Numbered from the stretch's first letter, positions 8,688 through 17,725 are shown. The stretch is DNA of 64,000 bases from Pseudomonas sp. G2-4 (GCF_030064125.1 NZ_CP125957.1:4582501-4646500); one strand, 5' to 3'. Translations and numbers: made by a program. The notes: generated by a model not told the origin, from the letters alone.

Positions 8688-9149
8688 ATGGGCGTCAAAT
8701 CCACTCCCGAAGGGTTCAATAACATCACACCCTACCTGGGCATTCAAAAAGCTGCCGAAGCCATCGACTTCTACAAAAAAGCCTTCAATGCCACCGAGAT
8801 CATGCGCCTGGCCATGCCCGACGGGGGCATCGGCCATGCCGAACTGCGGATCAACGGCTACCCGATCATGCTCGGCACGCCTTGTGATCAGGGCCCGCTG
8901 AGCAACCCGGACCAATCGCCGTCGGTCGGCCTGCACTTATACGTCGAGGACGTGGACAGTGCCTTTGCCCAGGCGATTGCGGCCGGTGGCAAGGTGATTT
9001 CCGAGGTCAAGGATCAGTTTTATGGTGACCGCAGCGGCAGCCTGAAAGATCCCTATGGGCATGTGTGGTTCCTGGCAACGCACAAAGAGGACCTGACCCA
9101 GGAGCAGATCGAGCAGCGGGCCAAAGAAATGTTTCAACAGCAAGGCTGA
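8688..9149 (+). CDS. VOC family protein (PhnB-like glyoxalase fold)
   Basis: A 153-residue vicinal-oxygen-chelate protein. It begins NNITPYLGIQKAAEAIDFYKKAFNATE, the standard PhnB-type first module, and ends with DRSGSLKDPYGHVWFLATHKEDLT, the second module with the conserved D-P-x-G-H-x-W. The ATG at 8688 is chosen because AAGGAG lies 7 nt upstream; an earlier in-frame ATG at 8631 lacks a site. The substrate is unknown; PhnB-like members are often annotated as bleomycin-resistance-like or simply VOC proteins. Confidence 0.85.
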   Translation: MGVKSTPEGFNNITPYLGIQKAAEAIDFYKKAFNATEIMRLAMPDGGIGHAELRINGYPIMLGTPCDQGPLSNPDQSPSVGLHLYVEDVDSAFAQAIAAGGKVISEVKDQFYGDRSGSLKDPYGHVWFLATHKEDLTQEQIEQRAKEMFQQQG

Positions 9150-9172
9150 CGCGTTCTGAAGCTAACGTACCT

Positions 9173-9198
9173 GTGGCGAGGGAGCTGCCCCTCGCCAC
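9173..9198. repeat. Degenerate single REP hairpin
   Basis: GTGGCGAGGGAGCTGCCCC followed by CTCGCCAC gives a 26-bp inverted repeat of the first REP family, shortened in the loop. It lies 24 bp after the VOC gene and may also stop transcription or stabilise the transcript end. Confidence 0.65.
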
Positions 9199-9381
9199 AA
9201 AATCCACGAACACTAAACGCGAAACATTTTCTTTCATCTTCCCTTTCAGGATTTGGGTTGCTCGTTCGTCTTAATTAGATGCAGCAGGCCACGTCGGCAA
9301 AAGCCACGGCCGGCTTTTCAGGGTTCAGGGTATTGCGAAGCCCCTAATACCGAGCCTTTCATCGAATCAAGACGTTCAATC

Positions 9382-10596
9382 ATGTCGAAGAAATCCCGCT
9401 CCAAACTGTGGTTCCTGGTTCATAGCTGGCTGGCCCTGCCTATCTGGTTTTTCGTGCTCATCGTTTGCGTAACCGGCACCCTCGCGGTGGTCAGCCAGGA
9501 GATCGTCTGGCTGGCCAACCCCGACATGCGGGCGAGCAAGCCCTCGGACGATGCCCCGCTGCTCAGCTATGACCAGGTGATCGCCGCGATCAAGCAGGCC
9601 CAACCGCAAACCCAGGTGCAAAGCATCATCCGCCCGGACGAGTCGCATTTTGCGCTGGAGGCCAAGGTGACCTACCCCGACGGGCGCCCCGACACGGTCT
9701 ACGTCAACCCGTACAGTGGCGCCATCCAGGGCTCGGCGCCGACGTTCAACTTCCAGGCCTTCACCCGGGCCCTGCATGGCTGGTGGCTGGTGCCGTTCAC
9801 CAACGGTTACAGTTGGGGCTGGTACCTGGTGTCGTTCCTCGGCCTGCCCTTGCTCGCATCCCTGGTGACCGGGCTGGTGGTCTACAAGCGTTTCTGGAAA
9901 GGCTTCTTTCGTCCGACCTTGCGGATTCGCCATGGCGCACGGATTTTCTGGGGTGATTTCCACCGGCTCAGCGGAATCTGGTCAATCTGGTTCATCGCCG
10001 TCATCTCCATCACCGGCACCTGGTTCCTGATCCAAGCCTTGCTGGGCGACAACCAGATATCCATTTCCAGCGAACCGGTCATCCCGGTGGTGGCCCGTGA
10101 AAACGTTCCGTTGTCGGTCGATGGCCTGGCGCCACCGCAAGTGAACCTGGACCGGGCCATTGAAATCGCCCAGCAACGCATCCCGGGACTGGAAGCGAGT
10201 TTCATCAGTCTGCCCGGCAATGCCTACAGCCATCTGGAAATCGGCGGCCGCGGTTGGTATCCGCTGATGTTCCAGACCGCCACCATCAACCCCTACAACG
10301 GCGACGTGGCCGCCTCAAGGCTGCTGTCGGACCGCACGACCCTGGAGTTCGTCACCGAATCCATGCGGCCATTGCACACTGGGGACTTCGGCGGCCTCTG
10401 GATCAAGCTCATCTGGTTTTTCTTCGGTTTGATCCTGAGCATGATGGTCCTCAGCGGGCTGCTGATCTGGACCAAACGCACCGCCCTGGCCACCGCCAAT
10501 GCGTTCAAGCGCAGCCAAAAACCTACTCGTGAAGCCCGAACTGCGCGGTCATTGCAGCCGTCCATGCACCGTGAATCGCCGGAGGGCAACCTGTGA
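9382..10596 (+). CDS. fpvG: FpvG, PepSY-TM inner-membrane reductase for ferri-pyoverdine
   Basis: A 404-residue PepSY-associated membrane protein. A first helix (about 12-35, PIWFFVLIVCVTGTLAVVSQ) is followed by a periplasmic PepSY segment, two central helices with LHGWW and HRLSGIWSIW, a second periplasmic part, and a last helix near residue 350. Conserved histidines in the helices fit heme or electron-transfer roles. In P. aeruginosa FpvG reduces Fe3+ in periplasmic pyoverdine to release Fe2+. It heads an eight-gene operon whose order and sizes match fpvGHJKCDEF. The ATG at 9382 is the one directly before SKKSRSKLWFLVHSW. Confidence 0.88.
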   Translation: MSKKSRSKLWFLVHSWLALPIWFFVLIVCVTGTLAVVSQEIVWLANPDMRASKPSDDAPLLSYDQVIAAIKQAQPQTQVQSIIRPDESHFALEAKVTYPDGRPDTVYVNPYSGAIQGSAPTFNFQAFTRALHGWWLVPFTNGYSWGWYLVSFLGLPLLASLVTGLVVYKRFWKGFFRPTLRIRHGARIFWGDFHRLSGIWSIWFIAVISITGTWFLIQALLGDNQISISSEPVIPVVARENVPLSVDGLAPPQVNLDRAIEIAQQRIPGLEASFISLPGNAYSHLEIGGRGWYPLMFQTATINPYNGDVAASRLLSDRTTLEFVTESMRPLHTGDFGGLWIKLIWFFFGLILSMMVLSGLLIWTKRTALATANAFKRSQKPTREARTARSLQPSMHRESPEGNL

Positions 10597-11135
10597 ACCC
10601 GTCCAACACAGCCTCACCACCGTCGCGCCTGAGCTTGTTCTGGCACAAATGGCGCTTTCACCTCAACGTGCTGTTGCTGCTGATCCCCTTGGGATTCATG
10701 CCCAAATATTTCTCGGAAGCGTCGTTGTTCCGCGGTGATGGCGGGCTTGGTGAGCGGGAAGTCGGCGAAGTCCAGGTCGGTCCCTGGAGCCTGCGCCTGG
10801 CGGAATTTCGCAACGAACCCCCTCGCGTCCAAGGGCCTGCCGGGCCGATGAAGCACTTCAACGCGGCCCTGTGCCAAAGCTGTACCGGCCAGGTCAAGGC
10901 CACCTACCTGCGCATCGGCAAGCCCCGCAGTCTGCGGGCCGCCGGGGTGATTTTCTTCGGCTCGCCCTATCGCATGGGCGCCTTGTTGCCGGTGCCACAA
11001 AAGACCCAGCCCGACGCTGAGTTGTGGATAACCCTAGAAGGCTGGGACGGTTCGATGCATCAGGCCTCCATCCCCCTGAGCCAGGCCTCCCCCGCCACTG
11101 TCGCCTGGCTGAAGACTCAAGGAACCCAACCATGA
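10593..11135 (+). CDS. fpvH: FpvH, membrane-anchored accessory protein of pyoverdine iron release
   Basis: A 180-residue protein with one N-terminal membrane helix (about 20-38, LNVLLLLIPLGFMPKYF) and a periplasmic domain with a CQSCTG cysteine pair (mid-protein). It overlaps the end of fpvG by 4 bp (ATGA-type coupling at 10593-10596) and overlaps the next gene the same way. In P. aeruginosa FpvH is one of the proteins acting with FpvG in ferri-pyoverdine reduction. The assignment rests mainly on operon position and topology. Confidence 0.78.
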   Translation: MNPSNTASPPSRLSLFWHKWRFHLNVLLLLIPLGFMPKYFSEASLFRGDGGLGEREVGEVQVGPWSLRLAEFRNEPPRVQGPAGPMKHFNAALCQSCTGQVKATYLRIGKPRSLRAAGVIFFGSPYRMGALLPVPQKTQPDAELWITLEGWDGSMHQASIPLSQASPATVAWLKTQGTQP

Positions 11136-11458
11136 CTCCCCGCGCCTCTCTCAACAGCCTGGCGCTGCTGCTCTGCATCGGCTTCAGCAGCATCGCCCTG
11201 GCCCACAACCCCATGTGTGAATGCAAGGCCATCGACGCCGAACAGATCCAATGCACCGGCGGCTTTTCCGACGGCAGCGGCGCGCCCGGGGTGACCCTGG
11301 ACGTGATCGGCTACGACGAAACCATCCTGGTGCCAGGCAAGCTCGGCGCCGACTCGACGCTGACCTTCAAGAAACCAAACGCCGAATTCTACGTGCTCTT
11401 CGACGCCGGCCCCGGCCACGTGGTGGAAATCGACCAAGCCGATATCGAGGCCCCATGA
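11132..11458 (+). CDS. fpvJ: FpvJ, small periplasmic accessory protein
   Basis: A 108-residue exported protein. Residues 1-23 form a signal peptide ending SIALA, followed by HNPMCECKAIDAEQIQCTGGFSDG, which holds a His and three Cys suited to metal or disulfide chemistry. It is translationally coupled to both neighbours by ATGA overlaps (11132-11135 and 11455-11458). Family role in P. aeruginosa: helps FpvG in the periplasmic iron-release step; the exact function is not settled. The call relies on order and size in the operon. Confidence 0.78.
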   Translation: MTPRASLNSLALLLCIGFSSIALAHNPMCECKAIDAEQIQCTGGFSDGSGAPGVTLDVIGYDETILVPGKLGADSTLTFKKPNAEFYVLFDAGPGHVVEIDQADIEAP

Positions 11459-12030
11459 CCAGCCCCACCACCCAAGTCATCCGCCCCGCTGGCGCGGGCC
11501 ATGAAACCCTGTATGTCTTGCTGCTGTGCCTGATCATCGTGCTGGTGGCCGGCTCGGTAGTGGCCTGGCACGGCGAAGCCGACGACACCGTTCACATCGC
11601 CTCGAACCAACTCGATGCCCGCCGTGACCTCAGCGCCGCCGAGCAAGGCATTTACGCAGACTTGCGAGTGACTCTGGATGAGATCCGCCTGCTGCGTGAG
11701 GAGCAACAGTCCCTGCCCGGCCCGCAAACACTGGCCGATGAAGGTTTTGCCCCGTTCGCCCAGGACGCCAGCTCCGTCAGCCGCGGCGGCCATACCTGGC
11801 AACAGTTGGAGGACCGGGCCTACTTCGGCGCAAGCCCCCGCCCATCCGTCGCTGGCTCGTTTCTGATGCGCATCAGCGAAGCGTCAGACGCCGTTCCCGA
11901 CATCTGGCTCAATCGCAGCAAAGACCTCTCCGCCCCCTCCGCGCTGGACGATGCCGCGTTGTCCGCCGCTGGCTGGCAACAGATCGTCGCGCAATTCGAC
12001 GCAGGCGTAACCCGCCAGCACCGACACTGA
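11455..12030 (+). CDS. fpvK: FpvK (DUF6162-like), membrane-anchored accessory protein
   Basis: A 191-residue protein with a single N-terminal helix (about 18-40, ETLYVLLLCLIIVLVAGSVVAW) and a periplasmic domain. The periplasmic part begins with a helical segment rich in Glu, Leu and Arg (LRVTLDEIRLLREEQQSL) and carries a histidine-containing tail (TRQHRH). It starts inside the stop of fpvJ. It is the fourth member of the fpvGHJK set in P. aeruginosa and is thought to assist the reductase step. Identified by position, size and topology. Confidence 0.75.
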   Translation: MTSPTTQVIRPAGAGHETLYVLLLCLIIVLVAGSVVAWHGEADDTVHIASNQLDARRDLSAAEQGIYADLRVTLDEIRLLREEQQSLPGPQTLADEGFAPFAQDASSVSRGGHTWQQLEDRAYFGASPRPSVAGSFLMRISEASDAVPDIWLNRSKDLSAPSALDDAALSAAGWQQIVAQFDAGVTRQHRH

Positions 12031-12062
12031 CCCACGCCCCCATTCGAGAAGACCCTCCGCCC

Positions 12063-12992
12063 ATGCCTATTGCATCTCAACGCCGACCCTTGCTGCGCCT
12101 GTTGTTGATCGGCCTGCTGGCCTGCCTGTTCACCTCGCAGGCCAGCGCCGAAACAGCCAAGCGCCTGCGCATCGGCATCACCTTGCACCCTTATTACAGC
12201 TACGTGGCGAACATTGTCGGCGATAAGGCCGAAGTGGTGCCGCTGATCCCGGCGGGTTTCAACCCCCATGCCTATGAACCACGGGCCGAGGACATCAAGC
12301 GTATCGGCGGCCTCGACGTGATCGTGCTCAACGGCGTAGGTCACGACGATTTTGCCGACCGCATGATCGCCGCCAGCGAAACCCCCAACGTGAAGGTGAT
12401 CGAGGCCAACGAGAACGTACCCTTGCTGGCCGCCACCGGCACCGCGGCCCGCGGCGCGGGCAAGGTCGTGAACCCGCACACCTTCCTGTCCATCAGCGCC
12501 TCCATCGCCCAGGTCAATAACATCGCCCGGGAGTTGGGCAAGCTCGACCCGGACAACGCCAAGGCCTACACCCAAAACGCCCGCGCCTACGGCAAGCGCC
12601 TGCGGCAGATGCGCGCCGCTGCCCTGGCGAAACTGACCCAGGCCCCCAATGCCGAGTTGCGGGTCGCCACGGTGCATGCCGCCTATGACTATCTGCTGCG
12701 CGAATTCGGCCTGGAAGTGACCGCCGTGGTCGAGCCGGCCCACGGCATCGAACCGAGCCCCAGCCAGTTGAAGAAGACCATCGACCAACTGCGCGAGCTG
12801 GACGTGAAGGTGATTTTCTCGGAAATGGATTTCCCGTCCACCTACGTCGACACCATCCAGCGTGAATCGGGGGTGAAGCTGTACCCGCTGTCACACATTT
12901 CTTACGGCGACTACAGCGCCGAGAAGTACGAAAAGGAAATGACCGGCAACCTCGACACCGTGGTCCGAGCGATTCAGGAGTCCGGCGCATGA
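12063..12992 (+). CDS. fpvC: FpvC, ZnuA-family periplasmic metal-binding protein
   Basis: A 309-residue cluster 9 (ZnuA/TroA-type) substrate-binding protein. The signal peptide spans about 1-29 (ending SQASA). GITLHPYYSYVANIVGD and PAGFNPHAYEPRAEDIKRI are the conserved N-lobe motifs with the metal-binding His; AHGIEPSPSQLKKTIDQL and a C-lobe histidine in LSHISYG follow. In the pyoverdine pathway FpvC binds siderophore and Fe2+ in the periplasm and feeds the FpvDE transporter. The gene overlaps fpvD by 4 bp. A zinc or manganese role would be the alternative if the operon context were ignored. Confidence 0.87.
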   Translation: MPIASQRRPLLRLLLIGLLACLFTSQASAETAKRLRIGITLHPYYSYVANIVGDKAEVVPLIPAGFNPHAYEPRAEDIKRIGGLDVIVLNGVGHDDFADRMIAASETPNVKVIEANENVPLLAATGTAARGAGKVVNPHTFLSISASIAQVNNIARELGKLDPDNAKAYTQNARAYGKRLRQMRAAALAKLTQAPNAELRVATVHAAYDYLLREFGLEVTAVVEPAHGIEPSPSQLKKTIDQLRELDVKVIFSEMDFPSTYVDTIQRESGVKLYPLSHISYGDYSAEKYEKEMTGNLDTVVRAIQESGA

Positions 12993-13741
12993 CTGTCCAG
13001 GAAATCGTCACCCCGCAACGCGTCGGCCCTTTGATTGAGTGCTCCGACGTCAGCCTGAACCTGGGGCGCACCACGATTCTCGACGCGGTGACCTTCCAGG
13101 TACAGCCCGGCAGCATCCATGCACTGGTGGGCCCCAATGGCGGCGGCAAGAGTTCGTTGATCAAGACCTTGCTGGGGCAGATGCCGCATCAGGGACGCTT
13201 GAGCCTGCAGTGGCCGGGCGAACCCGGTGTCATCGGCTATGTGCCCCAGGCGCTGGAGTTCGACCGGGGCCTGCCTATGACGGTGGATGATTTCATGGCG
13301 GCGATGTGTCAACGGCGGCCGGCGTTCCTGGGCCTGAGCAAGCATTATGCCGGCGCCATCGGCCAGGCCCTGGAGCGGGTCGGCATGCAGGACAAGCGCA
13401 AGCGGCGCATGGGCGCGCTGTCCGGCGGCGAGCGCCAGCGGGTATTGCTGGCCCAGGGGCTTATTCCGCCGCCGCAATTGCTGGTGCTGGATGAACCGAT
13501 GTCGGCCCTGGATGAGGCCGGCATCCAGGTGTTCGAACAATTGTTGCAAGACTGGCGCCAGGCCGGCATCACGGTGCTCTGGATCGAACATGACCTGGAA
13601 GCCGTCGGGCGCCTGGCCGACCGCGTCACGGGCTTGAATCGCCGAGTGCTGTTCGACGGACCGCCTCGCCAAACCCTGACTCCAGAACGCCTGCTGACGC
13701 TGTTTTCCACCCACCCACGCACGAATGGGAGCGCTGCCTGA
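12989..13741 (+). CDS. fpvD: FpvD, ABC transporter ATP-binding subunit
   Basis: A 250-residue cytoplasmic ATPase of the metal-uptake ABC class. Walker A GPNGGGKSS, Q-loop VPQALEF, signature LSGGERQRV and Walker B LLVLDEPMSALDEAG are all intact, as is the H-loop in LWIEHDLE. It powers the permease FpvE. The start ATGACTGTCC overlaps the stop of fpvC, and its stop overlaps the first base of fpvE, so the transporter subunits are made in a coupled way. Confidence 0.9.
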   Translation: MTVQEIVTPQRVGPLIECSDVSLNLGRTTILDAVTFQVQPGSIHALVGPNGGGKSSLIKTLLGQMPHQGRLSLQWPGEPGVIGYVPQALEFDRGLPMTVDDFMAAMCQRRPAFLGLSKHYAGAIGQALERVGMQDKRKRRMGALSGGERQRVLLAQGLIPPPQLLVLDEPMSALDEAGIQVFEQLLQDWRQAGITVLWIEHDLEAVGRLADRVTGLNRRVLFDGPPRQTLTPERLLTLFSTHPRTNGSAA

Positions 13742-14640
13742 TGAGTTATGAAGCCTTCCGTTTGATGGTCCAGGGCTGGGCCTCGTCCGGTTACCTGCCC
13801 GAGGCGCTGGCCTACGGGTTTGTGGTCAATGCGCTGTTGGCCGGATTGTTGATCGGCCCGGTGCTGGGCGGCCTCGGCACGCTGGTGGTGGTCAAGCGCT
13901 TTGCATTTTTCTCCGAAGCGGTGGGCCATGCGGCGCTGACCGGCGTGGCCGTTGGCATCCTGCTCGGCGAACCCTATACCGGCCCCTACGGCAGCCTGTT
14001 CGGTTACTGCCTGCTGTTCGGCATCCTGCTCAATTACCTGCGCAACCGCACCGGCCTGGCGCCGGACACGCTGATCGGTGTGTTCCTGTCGGTGTCCCTG
14101 GCCCTGGGTGCCAGCCTGCTGCTGATCCTGGCGGGCAAGATCAATGTGCACATCCTGGAGAACGTGCTGTTTGGTTCAGTGCTGACGGTCAACGGCAATG
14201 ACCTGCTGGTGCTGGCGGTGGTCGGCTCGCTGGTGATGGCCCTGGCGCTGCCGCTGTACAACCGCATTATGCTCGCCAGCTTCAACCCGCAACTGGCGGC
14301 GGTGCGCGGGGTGGCGGTCAAGACCCTGGATTATCTGTTCGTGGTGTTGGTGACGTTGATCACCGTGGCGGCAGTGAAAGTCATCGGCGCCATTCTGGTG
14401 GGCGCCCTTTTGGTGATTCCGGCAGCGGCGGCGCGTCTGCTCAGCCAGTCGTTGAAAGGTTTTTTCTGGTGTTCCGTGTTGATTGCGACCGTCAGCACCT
14501 TGTGCGGGATTCTCGCGCCGATTGTCTTCGATCTGCCGATCCCGTCCGGTGCCGCAATCATCCTGGTGGCCGGCATCGCCTTCGCCTTGAGCGCCATCGC
14601 CCGCGGCATTGTCCCCAGTCTCAAAGGGAATCTTGGATAA
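13741..14640 (+). CDS. fpvE: FpvE, ABC transporter permease
   Basis: A 299-residue ABC-3 family permease with about eight transmembrane helices. VNALLAGLLIGPVLGGLGT and FFSEAVGHAALTGVA near the N terminus are typical of ZnuB/MntB-type permeases, as is VKVIGAILVGALLVIPAAAARL in the second half. With FpvD it is thought to import the Fe2+ released from pyoverdine. It overlaps fpvD by one base and ends directly before fpvF (stop TAA, then ATG). Confidence 0.9.
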   Translation: MSYEAFRLMVQGWASSGYLPEALAYGFVVNALLAGLLIGPVLGGLGTLVVVKRFAFFSEAVGHAALTGVAVGILLGEPYTGPYGSLFGYCLLFGILLNYLRNRTGLAPDTLIGVFLSVSLALGASLLLILAGKINVHILENVLFGSVLTVNGNDLLVLAVVGSLVMALALPLYNRIMLASFNPQLAAVRGVAVKTLDYLFVVLVTLITVAAVKVIGAILVGALLVIPAAAARLLSQSLKGFFWCSVLIATVSTLCGILAPIVFDLPIPSGAAIILVAGIAFALSAIARGIVPSLKGNLG

Positions 14641-15543
14641 ATGGTTTTTTCATTACGACAACTGGCCTTGGTCGCGGCCCTGTGCAGCGTGGTCACCCCC
14701 TCTTCATTTGCCACCGAAAGCAGACCGGTGCACTTGCTGGCGTCGTTGCCGGTCACCTATGGCTTGGGCGAGGCCTTGCTCAAGGGCTCCGACGTCAAAC
14801 TGGAAAGAGCCGCGCCCGCCAATTTGCCCGGCACTCGGCAGAGCGCCTACTTCAGTGGCCGTGGTGCGGCGGCCCTGAGCAAACTGGCCAACGATGCCGA
14901 CGGCGTGATCGGCCTGCGCTCGTTGTGGCCGGACGATCCGTTGTACCCCATGGCTCGCCGGAGCAATATTCGCATCGTCGAAATCGATGCCGCTCGCCCC
15001 GTAGACGGCGCCCTGCCCGGCATTGCCCTGCAGCCGGGCACAGCCGACGGGCTGGCGAGCCAGCCGTGGATGGCCAGCCATAACCTGGGGCGCATGGCCG
15101 ATGTGATCGCCGCCGACCTGGTGCGCCTGGCCCCAACGGCCAAACCGAAGATCGACAGCAACCTGGCGGCGCTCAAGCAACGTCTGCTCAAACTCAGCGC
15201 CGACAGCGAGAAGCAGCTCGCCAATGCCGACAACCTGAGCGTGGTCAGCCTGAGCGAGCATTTCGGTTACCTGATCAGCGGGCTCAATCTGGACGGCATC
15301 AGCACCGATACCCGGCCCGACGCCGACTGGACAGCCGAAGCGCTCAAGCAATTGACCGCTAACTTGAAAGACAACGACGTGGCCTTGGTGCTGCACCATC
15401 GTCAACCCTCGGAGGCGGTGAAAGCAGCCATTTCCGAGGGTGGCAGCCAATTGCTGGTACTCAGCACCGACGCCGCCGACCCGGTGGCGGAGCTGGAGAG
15501 CAATGTGGGACTGGTGGTCGCGGCGCTGACGAAGAAGGGCTGA
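14641..15543 (+). CDS. fpvF: FpvF, second periplasmic substrate-binding protein
   Basis: A 300-residue exported protein related to ZnuA-type binding proteins but diverged. The signal peptide covers about 1-24. The usual metal-binding HPHxY motif of the N lobe is not obvious, while a helix-rich middle (LGRMADVIAADLVRLAPTAKPKI) and SLSEHFGYLISGLNLDG fit the family. In P. aeruginosa FpvF works with FpvC as a two-protein periplasmic complex that holds pyoverdine-Fe. It starts immediately after the stop of fpvE and is the last gene before a REPIN array. Confidence 0.83.
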   Translation: MVFSLRQLALVAALCSVVTPSSFATESRPVHLLASLPVTYGLGEALLKGSDVKLERAAPANLPGTRQSAYFSGRGAAALSKLANDADGVIGLRSLWPDDPLYPMARRSNIRIVEIDAARPVDGALPGIALQPGTADGLASQPWMASHNLGRMADVIAADLVRLAPTAKPKIDSNLAALKQRLLKLSADSEKQLANADNLSVVSLSEHFGYLISGLNLDGISTDTRPDADWTAEALKQLTANLKDNDVALVLHHRQPSEAVKAAISEGGSQLLVLSTDAADPVAELESNVGLVVAALTKKG

Positions 15544-15564
15544 CTACAGAAAACGCAATCCCCC

Positions 15565-16464
15565 TGTGGGAGCTAGCCTGCTCGCGAAGAGGCCGACACC
15601 TTCAACATCGATGTCGACTGACACACCGCCATCGCGAGCAAGCTCGCTCCCACAGTTGATCGCCGATGGTCACAGATTTCGCCTACACCACAAAGTCCAT
15701 GTGGGAGCGAGCCTGCTCGCGAAGAGGCCGGCACCTTCAACATTGATGTCGACTGTCACAGCGCCTTCGCGAGCAAGCTCGCTCCCACAGTTGATCGCCG
15801 ATGGTCACAGATTTCGCCTACACCACAAAGTCCATGTGGGAGCGAGCCTGCTCGCGAAGAGGCCGACACCTTCAACATCGATGTCGACTGTCACAGCGCT
15901 TTCGCGAGCAGGCTCGCTCCCACAGTGATCGCGGATGTTCACAGATTTCGCGTACACCACAAAGTCCATGTGGGAGCGAGCTTACTCGCGAAGAGGCCGG
16001 CACCTTCAACATTGATGTCGACTGACACAGCGCCTTCGCGAGCAGGCTCGCTCCCACAGTTGATCGCCGATGGTCACAGATTTCGCCTACACCACAAAGT
16101 CCATGTGGGAGCGAGCTTGCTCGCGAAGAGGCCGGCACCTTCAACATTGATGTCGACTGACACAGCGCTTTCGCGAGCAGGCTCGCTCCCACAGTTGATC
16201 GCCGATGGTCACAGATTTCGCCTACACCACAAAGTCCATGTGGGAGCGAGCCTGCTCGCGAAGAGGCCGACACCTTCAACATCGATGTCGACTGACACAC
16301 CGCCATCGCGAGCAGGCTCGCTCCCACAGTTGATCGCCGATGGTCACAGATTTCGCGTAAACCACAAAGTCCATGTGTGAGCGAGCCTGCTCGCGAAGAG
16401 GCCGGCGCCTTCAACATTGATGTCGACTGACACAGCGCTTTCGCGAGCAGGCTCGCTCCCACAG
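15565..16464. repeat. Tandem array of seven REPIN units (period 135 bp)
   Basis: Seven units start at 15565, 15700, 15835, 15969, 16104, 16239 and 16374. Each is a pair of inverted REPs (TGTGGGAGCGAGCCTGCTCG and its complement) of about 91 bp, joined by a 44-bp spacer containing GATCGCCGATGGTCACAG and ACCACAAAGTCCATG. Units differ by a few substitutions (for example CCTGCTCG/CTTGCTCG/CTTACTCG) and one 1-bp deletion. It fills the gap between the convergent ends of fpvF and prpF. Open frames through it are products of the periodicity (135 is divisible by 3), not genes. Confidence 0.95.
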
Positions 16465-16491
16465 GTTTTGTGTTATTCCTGAAATATTGCG

Positions 16492-17682
16492 TTAAAACAC
16501 CTCCCCCGGCACCCGCACAAACCCTTCCATCAACACCCGTGCGCTGCGGCTCATGATGGCTTTGTTCACGGTCCATTCGCCGTTGACCTGGCTGGCCTCG
16601 GCGCCGACGCGCAAGGTGCCGGACGGGTGGCCGAAACGCACGGCGTTGCGCTCGATGCCGCCCGCTGCCAGGTTCACCAGAGTGCCGGAAATCGCTGCGG
16701 CCGTGCCGATGGCAACTGCCGCCGTGCCCATCATGGCGTGGTGCAGTTTGCCCATGGACAGCGCCCGCACCAGCAGGTCGACATCCCGGGCCGCCACGGC
16801 TTTTCCGCTGGATGAAACGTAAGCCGCAGGCGGTGCGACAAACGCCACTTTCGGCGTGTGCTGGCGCTGGGTGGCTTCGTCCAGGTGCTTGATCAAGCCC
16901 ATGCGCAAGGCCCCATGGGCGCGGATAGTTTCGAACATCGCCAACGCCTTGGGATCGCCGTTGATCGCGCCCTGCAATTCGGTGCCGGTGTAACCGACGT
17001 CCCGGGCATTGATGAAGATCGTCGGGATGCCAGCGTTGATCAGGGTAGCCTTGAAGGTGCCGACACCTGGCACTTCAAGGTCGTCCACCAGGTTGCCAGT
17101 GGGGAACATCGAGCCGCTACCGCCCTCTTCCTCCGCCGCCGGGTCCATGAATTCCAACTGCACTTCGGCTGCCGGGAAGGTCACGCCGTCGAGTTCGAAA
17201 TCACCGGTTTCCTGCACCGCGCCGCCAGTGATCGGCACGTGGGCGATGATGGTCTTGCCGATGTTGGCTTGCCAGATTCGCACCACAGCCACGCCGTTTT
17301 GTGGAATACGGCCGGACTCCACCAAGCCACTGCTGATGGCGAATGAACCGACCGCCGCCGACAGGTTGCCGCAGTTGCCGCTCCAGTCCACGAACGGTTT
17401 GTCGATGGACACCTGGCCGAACAGATAATCTACGTCGTGGTCGACCCGGGTGCTCTTGGACAGGATCACGGTCTTGCTGGTGCTGGACGTCGCACCGCCC
17501 ATGCCGTCGATCTGCTTCTCATACGGGTCGGGGCTGCCGATCACCCGCAACAGCAAGGCATCCCGGACGGGGCCTGGGACACGGGCCGCTTCGGGCAGGT
17601 CTTGCAGGCTGAAGAACACGCCTTTGCTGGTGCCGCCACGCATGTAAGTGGCGGGAATTCTGATTTGAGGTGCGTGAGCCAT
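16492..17682 (-). CDS. prpF: 2-methylaconitate cis-trans isomerase PrpF
   Basis: A 396-residue enzyme of the PrpF family (diaminopimelate-epimerase fold), which isomerises the trans-like 2-methylaconitate made by AcnD so that aconitase can hydrate it. The N terminus RIPATYMRGGTSKGVFF is a hallmark, and SGNCGNLSAAVG in the first half is also typical. The start at 17682 is the ATG before AHAPQIRIP, with GGAGCACC just upstream. It is last in the prp operon, 43 bp after acnD. There is no prpD beyond it; a REPIN array follows instead. Confidence 0.95.
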   Translation of the reverse strand: MAHAPQIRIPATYMRGGTSKGVFFSLQDLPEAARVPGPVRDALLLRVIGSPDPYEKQIDGMGGATSSTSKTVILSKSTRVDHDVDYLFGQVSIDKPFVDWSGNCGNLSAAVGSFAISSGLVESGRIPQNGVAVVRIWQANIGKTIIAHVPITGGAVQETGDFELDGVTFPAAEVQLEFMDPAAEEEGGSGSMFPTGNLVDDLEVPGVGTFKATLINAGIPTIFINARDVGYTGTELQGAINGDPKALAMFETIRAHGALRMGLIKHLDEATQRQHTPKVAFVAPPAAYVSSSGKAVAARDVDLLVRALSMGKLHHAMMGTAAVAIGTAAAISGTLVNLAAGGIERNAVRFGHPSGTLRVGAEASQVNGEWTVNKAIMSRSARVLMEGFVRVPGEVF

Positions 17683-17725
17683 GGTGCTCCTTAAGCGGAC
17701 ACCCACCGGTGCCCGCAGCAGTGAT

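Noticed and set aside
9249..9281. Possible ECF-type promoter CGTTCGTCTTAAT before fpvG
   Set aside because: I could not find a matching -35 at proper distance, nor a Fur palindrome or PvdS TAAAT/CGT pair. Not strong enough to list as a feature.
15565..16576. Open frames and a CRISPR-like look in the repeat array
   Set aside because: Units are palindromic REPINs with a constant spacer. CRISPR spacers would differ, and no cas genes are present. Frames persist only because the period is a multiple of three.
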